The notes beneath the pieces were generated by a model. The model was not told the DNA's origin, made no database searches, and saw only the letters and a list, made by a program, of their open reading frames with translations. Of a stretch of DNA of 64,000 nucleotides, positions 1-10,426 are shown in pieces. Made by a program: the position numbers and the translations under genes. This stretch comes from Baylisascaris procyonis (Eukaryota > Nematoda > Chromadorea > Rhabditida > Ascarididae), in contig JAZARR010000172.1 in assembly GCA_037389465.1 (NCBI GenBank), positions 124,001-188,000 on the forward strand, written 5' to 3'. Positions within the stretch are counted from its first letter, which is position 1; every line of letters begins with the position of its first letter.

Positions 1-1453
1 TTCGCCTTTCTTCAAAAAATTGTCTCTCAGGTCGTTTCGTTTCTTTCTTTGCCTCTCTCTTGAATATTTTATGCATAGCACTCTACGTACAAATGGTTCA
101 TAAGAGGAATACATAAGGCCCATTTAATATTTAACTGGCAATTAATCGGTTTGTTAGGACGAATTTAATGAGACAACCAAATTTACATTTACAGAAAGCG
201 TTCACCATCACGTATCTTATTAAAGATCATATTTGGTTACATCATACAAAAATAGTGCAATGCTTTTGAGATTAGATTATAGAGTGTGGGGATTAATTTC
301 AATGTCACATCGAATAATCTTTCAATTCGAGCGTTTCGGCCAAAATAAAATCCTACTTTCCTATGATTCCTTTCCTTGAAAAGTGGTTTTCATAGTAATT
401 TATAAATGACAACTGCAGTGGCAACAGTAGAAGGAAGCTAAGAATACTCACTTCATTGCTGTCGAAAATTGACTATTTTTGCTCAATAGGAAAGATTTGA
501 GTTGAAAGTAATTAAATGCAATATCCTCAAAAAGGCTCGAAAATGAAGTGGCAAAGCTATATTTTGTTAGTGAAATTTTTTTGTTAGTGAAAACCATCGT
601 CATAGAGGATGAGTGGAATAAATTGAAGTGAGTCGAATTATTTTTTTCTACACAATTATTACAATTCTTCAACAATTACCTTAACAAAAAGAGGATAACA
701 ATTTTTATACCATTAAAAATATCTTTTAAAAAAGGTTCTAAACAATTTAAATTCAATAAAAAGAAGATAACAAAACTCACTCGTTGAATTATTCGGTCTT
801 CATCAGCATCAAATGGCCCTTTCTTAATGATCACTCCTGCGAAATAATTTGGAATATTCTTTGAAATATTCAAGACACGATTTCAAAATGGTCAAAAAAA
901 AAAGAACGGCAAACTCATCAAATTATATAAATTGATAGGAAAATAGAGTTAACACCACAAAGGATTATCGAAGAATCACTTGTTACACATTTAGTCATCA
1001 CCTATGCCCCCTTTTTACTGTCCCTCATCCCTCTAATACTGCACTCAAATGGGTATCAATTTGGTAAATTTGCGATCCTGGAAAGGAAATCAGTCCCTAT
1101 CCCACAATGAAAGAATATAAAGATAACACAGCCCTCTATACACGACCAGTGTACACAATTTAACATCCCATTTATCCTTCTTCGGCAGGTAAATCCATCG
1201 TATTTTCCTTGAAGGCAAATCCATCCCATTTTTCCTTCGTCGTAAGGTAAAACTACTAAAGGGTAGACAAAATATCGCTCAAATGCACAAAAATAAGGAT
1301 ACAAGAAGAATTTTCTATGAAGTTTCGTGAAAGTGAAAACAGACCACATTCTTTAAGGCGTTGAAGTTGATCTGGACGTGGATAAGTCTGTCTCACATGG
1401 TAGAATGGAGTTCCATCATCCTCAAGCACACCCTTCTCTGGTAAGCACCTCAT
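1..1453 (-). CDS. TTF1/Reb1-like Myb-type protein, partial (runs off left edge)
   Basis: Four exons join in phase on the minus strand: 1453-1345 (from an ATG, or 1456 if the exon starts at the TTCTAG acceptor), 836-781, and more tentatively 525-452 and 58-1. Junction phases are 1, 0 and 2 and all match. The first two give a convincing protein stretch with the motif KECGVIIKKGPFDADEDRI. Its pattern K-x-x-G-V-x-I-x-x-G-x-F-x-x-x-E-x-x-x-I resembles the start of the Myb-like region of RNA polymerase I termination factor TTF1/Reb1. If so, it would be a nuclear DNA-binding protein. The last exon is rich in Lys/Arg. The two left exons rest on GAG and AAG acceptors and are weaker. The family name is inference from one motif; the ATG may be internal. 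The gene continues beyond base 1. Confidence 0.4.
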
Positions 1454-1456
1454 CGA

Positions 1457-3463
1457 CTAGAAATCTAAAAGCTCTTATTTAAAAATTGGAAGAAACAGCT
1501 ACACCGCTTAACGAATATAAACAATTGCTCTGAAAACGTGAACTGACTCTAGGCTTACAACTACAGGATCAACAAGTACCAAGACTACCACAATACCGAG
1601 AGCTACCTTTCGCTCTTTTAACGCTGAAAATCAAACCAAAGCATTACCGAAAAGTGTGAATCTTGCTAGAGAGAATAGCACGATATGCGCTTTTTTCGAA
1701 TAGGTAAATAAACCACACGGTTGCGGCAATTTTCGAAAACAATGAAATATTACCTTATATGCTATTTTCAAAATAACCGACTTCAAATAAACACTCTCGC
1801 TTTCTTCAGATTTCAGAGCATTTTATGATAGTCTTCGATGCTGATTACAAATGGAAAAAGTGGCAAACAGTAAGGAAGGAAATTGGGTTTATTAGACCAC
1901 CCTCAAGTCTATTTTGGAAGATGAAGCATCATAGAGTGGTTTATGCAATTCGCAACGCGATACTATGGAAGTGATAGCTAAACTGATAAGCTTAGCATTC
2001 CAATGGAGACATCAGCGTCGCATATATAAATGAGGGATGGAGAATCCGTAATGCTATGACAAAGCCACGAGAAAAGGAGATCCGTCATGTAAGAGGGTAA
2101 TCTACGGCTCTGTCATGCGTAACACTAAAGTGCTTATAGAACGCTAAAATATCTACGGCGCACTTGTCCGCACAGGGAAGTACGGGAGGACTGGCTATGG
2201 AACGTTAGAATGCTTGATGCGTACTTGCCCACAAGGTAAAGTAACAAGTTAGCGGTCAAAAAAAGAAAACACTTCTGTCAGCACCGCAAATCACACGTGT
2301 ACTACTAATGCGGCACTAGAAGCTCACGGTGCACAGATAGGGCACCTGCACGTGCGAGCCACGGATTTAACTCCTGTACGACAGCATCCACGAATTCCCT
2401 TCCTATATGGCAGGGCCACCCATAGCTTACCCCACTCTTATAGCCAAAGGACCTATGGATTCTCTAATCCTGTAGTCGAGGAAAAAATGCCGAGACTGAC
2501 CTACGGGCCTTTGCACATCCACTTCCAACTTCATCCCGAGCTTTTTAGCAAAAAAAGTGCGAAAAACTGCAGCAATGCTGCCAATCGAATTCCAAATCAA
2601 GAAATGTTGGAGTGGAATGTCAGTGGGAATGCAGTGGTATGAATGTGACAATTTGTTGACTATTAGAATGCAATTCGTTCACTTGTTATGTCTCGAAATG
2701 CCTTTGAAAGAAAAATGTGGGGAAGATTATTATACAATTAAAGGGAAAGGAGGAAATATATTTTCGGTTTCGCAGAGATAAGTTTCATCGTTGGCACCAA
2801 AGGAAGGTGTTGTTGAGGAGAAAGCAGTACAGCTATAAGGAAAATAGGTAATCTGTTGCTAGAGCTATGTCTCACTTTTATGCGCTCTTACAAACTTCCT
2901 TTACAAACCGTAGTAGCAAAAGGTGTTTAGGTATGTGTTCCACTCACACACAAAAACTTCCCATTCTATACAATATGAAGAAATTCAACGATTCCTAATT
3001 GCTGCTCATATGTCCTTATGTTAATGTCCTATTTTTGCATATTCCACTTACATTCAAGCAATCTATTCGTTCGTTCAGGAATCGAGCCTATTATATTTGA
3101 ATATTTAATAAAGTTTAATATTAGGCACTTGTCTGTTCAATAATACTTGCATGGCCAATCACATAAAATAGTCGCATTGCGCATCATTATGAAGTCTTAC
3201 TGGCGACCACAAACTTCATTCACTTTTACAGATCTCATTTGCATATTTTCCAACGAGATTAAAATTAAAGTTTGTGAGATTTGTTGATCTCCTTTGATCG
3301 TATCATTTTCACGCTGAATAAAACGATTCATTTAATGCTAAATTTGTTACATAAGGCCATACATTTATTTGGCAATATAACTCATTGGAATGATTTATTA
3401 ATACGCTATCAATAATCATTATGTAAATTCAGTTATACAAATATATAAAAATGTTTTCATCTC
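1457..3463. other. No recognisable gene; region with weak repeats
   Basis: I find no exon with convincing protein similarity. Open frames around 2350-2780 on both strands lack recognisable motifs. The stretch 1980-2540 is richer in G+C than its flanks and holds a pair of diverged ~40-base repeats (about 2136-2176 and 2196-2236), so it may be an old repeat-derived segment. Confidence 0.4.
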
Positions 3464-3545
3464 GTCCGCAGACGGGGACGAACCCGCGACCTCTCGCTTG
3501 ACGGGCGAGTGCTCTACCACTGAGCTACTGAGCTACCCGTCCGCG
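3464..3545 (-). pseudogene. tRNA-like pseudogene (anticodon-loop GTC, Asp-like)
   Basis: On the minus strand this copy carries a D-arm, a perfect 5-bp anticodon stem (CTCGC/GCGAG) with loop CCGTCAA, and a T-arm almost identical to the plus-strand copy beside it. The block TAGCTCAG is duplicated in the D-arm, and the 5' acceptor half does not pair with the 3' half, so it cannot fold as a normal tRNA. Position 33 is C rather than the universal U. It looks like a damaged inverted copy. Confidence 0.6.
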
Positions 3546-3610
3546 GTAGCTCAGTGGTAGAGCACTCGCCCGGCAAGCGAGAGGTCGCGGGTTCGTCCCC
3601 GTCTGCGGAC
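3540..3610 (+). tRNA. tRNA-like gene, possibly pseudo (anticodon-loop GGC, Ala-like)
   Basis: This folds as a cloverleaf: acceptor TCCGCGG pairs with CTGCGGA (one G-T), D-stem GCTC/GAGC, anticodon stem CTCGC/GCGAG with loop CCGGCAA, T-stem GCGGG/CCCGT. A-box and B-box style sequences (TAGCTCAGTGG, GGTTCGTCC) are present. Two features argue against a working tRNA: C instead of U at position 33, and a T-loop one base short (TTCGTC). Anticodon GGC is also unusual for eukaryotic tRNA-Ala, which normally uses AGC. It may be a pseudogene or the head of a tRNA-derived SINE. Confidence 0.55.
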
Positions 3611-5005
3611 AAGTTTTCATTGGTCATCAAAAACACTCATTATCATTCTCAGTCTGAGCCGGACTTCAGTTGGCTCAAAACTCAAGAACATCCAACATAC
3701 ATGTTCTCATCTCATTTCCCACATTTCATAATCAAATTATTTGCAATTGTCATTATGAGCCAACTATTTTATCGAATTATCTATTACGTCGATGAATATG
3801 ATAATATGCAAATTTCCAAGTGTTAAAGACACGTTTGCAAACTTTCATTTTCAATTTTACATGAATGTTTCATTGATCACTTGAAACATTTCTGTTTAGT
3901 GAATAGCATTTTGTTGTGAAGTCTTATGCAACGGAATCAATTGTGGATAAGGTTCACGAATAACTGGGCGACGCTCTGTGATGATATGTGTAGGTAAGTG
4001 TTTCTTGTTGGAGACCACATATAGTAGACGGAAGCAAACCGTCGTCGCGACCATGGCCTAAAATTCAGGATAAAGGTGACGCGAAAAGATCCTCACAATC
4101 AGCTGCTAATAAAAGTCTTTTTTGAAAATTGAAGATCAAGTATTTCATGCTAAGAACTTTATAATCCATAGGTTATTGCCTAAAAAAGTATCGAACAAAA
4201 CGATTGGCATAAGAATAAAATATGATCTTTAAATATGAGAATGCAATCAATGCATTTCTTCCCCTAACACATAGCAATTAAAAATGTCGGATCACAGCTT
4301 GCTGAATGCTCTTTCATTTCTTCAGATTTTGAATATTATATTATTATAAATGCTGTATGATAATGTTGAAATTTTTTTGAGTTTATTTATGAAATAAGAC
4401 CAGCTGGCAGCAAAGATCACGTTAAACTTTATTGAATGAATAGATTTAATTCGCATTAATGACTGCATTATTCATTCTTCATAGTATTTTACGAAATGGC
4501 TCGATAAAAAGATTAAAAATTCGATAGTGATTGAATTGCGTGACAGCCGACCCAACATGGAGCCAAGGAGAAAAAAGAGTTCAGTATTATGGACCTCCGC
4601 AAGCTGTCCAATACACTCCTTAAATCTGTTACGATCTCGTCATGCATTAGCTATCTCAGAACCCTTTCTTCATGCTCCATGCTGTGGACTAATTGTCCCA
4701 TAATTCAACCATTGCAAAGAAATTCTTCAGGACATCGATGATATAAAATACTCAAGTTAGATCCAAAACTTCTCTTTATTTGCTTTCTATTTTCAATATT
4801 ATGCAATTCGTCGTCAATGCTTGCCGAAATGATTGCTGCTTTGTGGTTTAATACATTTGAAAGCGCATTTAATTGGCGAGAGGAAACATAGAAACTTGTT
4901 GCATATACGAAAGAAATGAGAGGAAAGACGAGAATGCATTTTGCTTGAAAAGATCATCCAGAAATCGACTTAAAATTTTTTTTTTTCCAAAGAGATGGTA
5001 CTTAC
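3611..5005. other. No recognisable gene
   Basis: AT-rich sequence. The apparent open frame starting in the tRNA-like element at 3554 is a by-product of that element. Minus-strand open stretches near 4850-4965 could be the last exon of the membrane-protein gene at 5.0-6.8 kb, but two alternative frames are both open and I cannot choose. Confidence 0.35.
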
Positions 5006-6826
5006 CAGAATCGCGGCAATCATACAATTACTCAAAAAATAGAGTGTATCGATCAGCCTACACCAATGAATATCATTCATGTTCGCCTCATCATAACACT
5101 GTTGTGACCAAATAGGATATCGATGTAGAAGCTACAATATAACTCCATTGCTTCATAGTTTCATAACTTCATAAATGCTCATGAGTGATTACCTAGCAGA
5201 ATAAAATTCACCGTTTTCTTCTCTATGATGATGTCGTTCGTAAACAAAGTATACAAATTAGAATATTCCGATTTGTTTGTGCAAATGAAATGACGATATA
5301 TAAAATGGCCCCAATGGCTTTTCAATAAGAATGCCTACCTGTCGAGATCGGTCGATCCTTTTCTTTTTACTGAGATAGTAATCCATTATTAATATCTCAC
5401 ATATCCCACTGAGCTCATCTCTCAATAGAAAATGAGTCGTTCATTTGAGTGAGAGGCGCTGTAGTCATTGTGCTTACTCACTATGAAGTAAACCTATTAC
5501 GTTGGATGGAGTTATAAACGATGTGCTTTCTAACTTGAGGGTATTATGAAGCTATTTCTACGACATTTAGCACTCTGTCCCCCAATCCTTTCAAATGAAA
5601 TATCCTTCGTCCTCCAAATCTCTCCGATCCATGCGTTAAAATGGAACAGTGCTTAGTAATTCAATATGCACTCACTGAATATAAATTGCGACTACACATC
5701 GACAGTGCGAGTACAGTGTGCAAAACGAAGAAGAGTGCTGTAAAGCAGAAGACGAAACGACGTCGACTGAGAATACCCAATAAAGCCATTGTTGCTATTG
5801 CTGCATCCAATTCGGCTACAAAATAAAACGACTTATTTAACAGAAAGAACGTGAAAGCATGAAATTGAGCTCTCAAAGAATTTTAAGGAAAATCATTTCG
5901 ATGGCCAAATTGACGTTTCAGCACTATATGAACCGTTAAGTGTACTTCCTGAAAAGCTTACATATTCGACGTTCGGAATGGAGCACTATCAAGCAGTGGC
6001 TACAGCGTTGAAGGAACCGATGGGATGCCACACAAAAGGATTTGTAACTTTGTACTTGCTGTTGAACAGCTGTAGAACTATTAGATAGGTTGGACGCTAT
6101 CTTTAACTCAGTTGTTTCGTGCCTTTCGTTATTCGAACTGCTTATTTTATATCATATGTTTACTTCGTTATTTAGATTCTTCATAGCGGTATAGTATGCG
6201 CACAGTTCAAAGCGCACTTCGTGAACTGTAGAAAAGAAGGCTAGGAAGGTGAACGAGCATCTGATGGCTGTGCAGATGAGGGAGCGTAAACCATGCAACC
6301 ATGCACGTTTTTTCTGCACGTTTTTTCAAGAAGCACATTAATACCAAAAACGACGCATTTCATGGGAAAGTAAAGTACCTCACTCAGCTGGGGCAACAGT
6401 TGACCACTTTTGTTCAAACATTTGTGTCTGTTTTATGTTTTGGTGAAAAGTGGTTGACGCGAAAATCTCTTTATCACTGAGAACGATCATTCATTCTCAG
6501 TACCAAAGGATCTAAACAGTGTGGTGGTAAAGCAGTTGAGCAAATTCATTTAAAGTGCTATAGAGTGGTGATTCTAATCAACGACCGTATTCCAACAGTA
6601 CCTATTTCATTCTAAGACTTTATAAGGCTATCATTTCAGGAAGCTCTGAAACAATAAATAGCTCACCCCAGTAGTTTTCAAAAATCCACGCATAACTTTG
6701 ATTCCACGGAGTATGAGATGCTCTGACGAAGATTTCGGACAGATCGACACCGATACGGTAGATGCAAAAGCAATACAGTATGAAATCTTCACAGAAATCA
6801 ACCCAATTCTTCTTCGACGAGTCCAT
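5006..6826 (-). CDS. predicted multi-pass membrane protein, unidentified
   Basis: Three minus-strand exons are supported by start and splice signals: 6826-6667 (ATG, ends phase 1 at a GTGAGC donor), 5815-5676 (acceptor TTTTGTAG, phase 1 in, donor GTGAGT phase 0), and 5057-5006 (acceptor GGTGTAG, donor GTAAGT). The first two join perfectly in phase. An exon between the second and third is needed to fix the phase and was not located. The second exon encodes a hydrophobic membrane segment (FVFCFTALFFVLHTVLAL) after an Arg-rich turn; the third encodes another (LYFLSNCMIAAIL). The first exon is rich in Trp, Cys and aromatic residues. I do not recognise the family. The 3' end lies below 5006 and is unresolved. 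Confidence 0.5.
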
Positions 6827-6950
6827 TTTTCAGCAATTCACAACACTTCCCTCAATTAGATAATGCTCGGTTAGTAGAGCCAATTATGAAAACGACCACA
6901 CGAGCGAACGTCAAACGAGAACGCCTGAATGTCGAATCGTAATCAGCTCA

Positions 6951-7216
6951 TTACCGTATGTTATAACATTTAAAATTTTTGATAGAAAAATAAAAGCTAT
7001 TCAAATTTTTAACAATATGCATAAAAACGGATGAGAATTGACTACGCTCATCTGTGAAAACAAGTGAAGGGCATTGCCAAATGAAATGGCGCAATATGCG
7101 CTTTTTATTCCGCTGACTTAACCAGCCGGTTGCACAAATTGCCAACAAAGAATCAAGTAACTTCCCATCATGCTCGTATAGATTCTCTATAAATGATTCG
7201 TTTTTATGTGGCCTGA
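6951..7216 (-). CDS. candidate terminal exon of an upstream gene, unidentified
   Basis: A minus-strand reading frame follows an acceptor (CACATCAG at about 7217) and stays open to a TAA at 6951. Its first two thirds look like real protein (for example LYEHDGKLLDSLLAICATGW); the AT-rich end may instead be intron after a donor at a GTTAAA. The stop lies 124 bases before the ATG of the membrane-protein gene, a spacing seen between genes of nematode operons. No family is recognised and earlier exons were not found with confidence. Confidence 0.35.
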
Positions 7217-7274
7217 CTGATGTGAAATGCAAATGAATTTTCGGATACATCCAACAATCTATAACTATTTTCAA

Positions 7275-10200
7275 TTTTCATAGATCAACCGAAAATATTG
7301 TGGAGAAGAGTCTCCATCAGCATTAAATTTCACAGCTCTAGTTTACGTGGTTCCGGAATGGAAACCACCGAAAAGACGATCGAACAGGTACAAGAAGATG
7401 CGCAAAACTACATCTCGTTATGCACATGTAAAATGAACCTGTAAAAACTGATATAACACACCCATGAACTATACTAAAAATTAACTGGTTAAGTGAGCCT
7501 TCTGAAATGAATTTAAATCCTTTGATAGAAGTTTTGAGTCTTCAGGATCCTTAATGAGAGCAAACCTTCGGTGGTGATTAAAAACACTCATATGCCTTAG
7601 TTGTTGAAAGTGCTTTTTATGAAATATTTTAAATTTTAGAGTGCATGCAAATTTTGCGACACTCTTTAGTGTCTACAGCTCCTCGTGAGGTTGACATATT
7701 GAAGTGGAAAGTAGTATAAAGGATATCGTATGATGAACGCTGAGTTTCATAATTTCCAACTTGAGAGTTTCACTTCCGAGTTCAAATAATTTGCAACCAC
7801 TAATGAAATATTTGCACTCATACAAAGATGGCTTTGCCAATCATGCCCTTAATTTACATAAATTTGAAAAGGCGCTTAAAATGCGATACCGGCCGAGTTG
7901 GTAATATGGAATATTTGCGACATAAACGTGCAATGCCAAAATTCTAGCACAAATCAGCGTTTATCTAAACCTTTCATTGAAAGGGAATTGTCGTTTACGA
8001 TATTTGAACTGAGTCTGCATGTTGGCATCTCAAACGGTATCAGCTCTGATTGGTTATATGAGGGCATGGTCATAATAGTGGCTTCAAGGCTTTATGTGCA
8101 AACGTTACGATTACATACTTTTTTTTTTTTTATTGAAGTACGTGTAGCCACGTTTTGTTTTTGAGAATGAACCCCTTTTCTGGCCTAGACTTTGCATTGG
8201 TCGAATCTTTGTATGACCAAGCAGTATGTATCGTGGGTCCATTGACTCTGATGATGGGTCTTTCGGCTTCCATCATGGGTCCATCGACACTCATCATCAA
8301 CCTATCGAATCTCATTATAGGTTCTTCAAATCTCATCACGGGTCTATCGACTCTCATCATGAGTCTATCGAATACAGGATGCTGACAGTGTTACCTGGAC
8401 TTTTTTTCCGTCAAGCGTGTTGTCTTCGTGATTCCATCGCTTCCGACATGGCTACCTGCGTTATTCAAGGCCCACTTCATTGGCGCTAGTGGCCGTGAGG
8501 AGGGCTATGGGGCTTGACGGGCATTTCCACGTTATAAAACATTACTAATAATAATGCTAACTTGTATGTGGATTCATGAAACGACGACATCAAATGATTC
8601 TCGAATGTCACATATTCATCCATCTGGGAACATTTCCCGTCCGATTCATCTCCCAATAGATCTTTGGGACAGTACCCGAGGTATCAAGGATAAGATAGAA
8701 GGCAAGAATCTGATCGCATGATGTCTGCATCATTGCTTTACAGAAGAGCGGGCTGCTGCTAGATACTCTTGAATACGATATTAATTTTAAAGTCTATATA
8801 AACGGAGAAGGGTTATTGGCTGCAATGATCGTGAGGCAATAAGGGTTTATTATGAAAGAAAGTGGATTTTTATTGATGAAGGCCGAAATATCCTCTCAAG
8901 ACTACTACCCAAGTGTTCATCGACATATTAAAAGATCTCCTTGCAATTTGCATCAAACAGGATGCTCTCAGTTCAATCTCCCCATCAGCCATATTATAGC
9001 CATTCAATAATGAAGCTGCTATAGAGAAATTGTGGTCTCACAACGATTTATTGTAGGCATTGCAAAACGACCACTAGGACATCGTCGTCCATACGTTTAA
9101 AAGCAGTTTCCCTCACCGACATCCGGTTTATGGTGACCTTTGCAATTCTTGCTTTGTATATTGATGATTATAACTCCAAAATAAGCTATCAAATGCTGTC
9201 TTTTTTTGTTGCTTCATTTGAATTCTTATGAATGGGTGAAAATATCCCGCAATTGCATATCGCCTTTCATGCTGACAAATACTAGTCATTAACTGTAAAT
9301 TTGTCACTTGCAGTACTACTTGTTAGTGATGTTCTTTGCAAATTTTTGAGCATTATGTAGGAGAATTATGTGGGCGCTGTAATATTTGAATATTGCTTGT
9401 GTTGAGGAAGTGAGCAGTAGACCGCTTGAACGAGTAGTTCATTGTCGCTCAAGCTATAAGTTGATCAATCGGCAAGGAAGTTGCTTTATTCGTTATATTT
9501 AGTCAAAGACGATCAGGTTGTTTATTTGCAGCTAATGGAATTTATTTCATTTTGCAAGAATTCATTTTTGGATATGGGAATGCAAGAAATCCGGCTGTCG
9601 CGAGAAGTTGAAGTTATTGGAGACAGATAAGTAGAGGGGAGAGATGGAATGGGAGGATAATGAGGTGGACGTTTAGCTGTAGCGTTTTTTTTTTTTTTGA
9701 AAATTAGCATAAGACTTCAATCACTAGTTTGTGGTACGAATAATACTCAACTAATTGGACGATTGATACTTGATATAATGATGCCTCTAACATATCCAGA
9801 AAACATCTCGAAACAGCTGGTCCAGTTCATTTGGCTTTATGGTACTAGGTTTATTTTAAATCCACTCTCACGTTCATTCTCACCCGCGATCGGAGATCGG
9901 GTTTAAATGCTCCAAGATTCCTCAGCTGGGAGGAGTTGACAAATTGCCGTTTCAAGTCGCCAGAACGTCTTCAAAGTTCGTAGAAAGTGAACGCTGAAAA
10001 ATTGTGCAACTAAATCTCCATATTTTTAGGCATTTCCTTCTTCTTTTTGTGATTCTCCAAACTTCTTTTATTTCTAAGTTTTTTCTATCTTTTGGTACTT
10101 TTGACCACATCATACCATAGGAACCCTTCCGGCTGCAAGTGCAGCGTGTTATAAAGACATGGATGCTATCCACACTATGGAGTTTTCAGGTTGTTTCAAG

Positions 10201-10400
10201 TTTCGTAGAAATGTGCATGAAGGCTTGAAAATCCTAGTGATGTCATTTTTAACTGGTCGAAAAGCGTGAAGCTCACCATTGCTAAGCCTCAGAACATCCG
10301 TAGACGGTTGATGGCTATCTGGAAACTCTGAGGGACAGACATATAATTTTGTTGCGACGCTAGATCTGTTTATCAATGGTTTTTTTTTCTTAAATATCAG
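7275..10400. other. No firmly recognisable gene
   Basis: Apart from the minisatellite at 8235-8375 I see no feature I can name. Two long minus-strand open frames at about 9954-10135 and 10150-10370 look somewhat protein-like but their splice phases do not agree (see findings). Other open frames appear incidental. Confidence 0.35.
8235..8375. repeat. 21-bp minisatellite, about 6.7 copies
   Basis: Units start at 8235, 8256, 8277, 8298, 8319, 8340 and 8361 (the last partial). The consensus resembles GGGTCTATCGACTCTCATCAT. Copies differ at several positions, so the array is not recent. Because 21 is a multiple of three, it stays open in frames on both strands. Confidence 0.9.
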
Positions 10401-10401
10401 T

Positions 10402-10426
10402 GCTCTTCTAGGTCTAACCAATCGAA
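10402..10426 (+). promoter_or_regulatory. possible spliced-leader acceptor and short 5' UTR of the proteasome gene
   Basis: A pyrimidine-rich CTCTTCTAG ends 15 bases before the ATG at 10427, with another acceptor-like TATCAG at 10400. Nematode genes are often trans-spliced a few bases before the start codon, which fits. No promoter element is recognised. Confidence 0.4.

Noticed and set aside
1..58. bHLH-like basic stretch (ERQRKKRNDLRDNFL)
   Set aside because: Too short and the spacing of basic residues is off for Myc/Max proteins; more simply the Lys/Arg-rich part of the left-edge gene.
3554..3826. 90-codon frame starting in the tRNA-like element
   Set aside because: The start overlaps the tRNA-like structure and the rest shows no protein character; a classic spurious frame.
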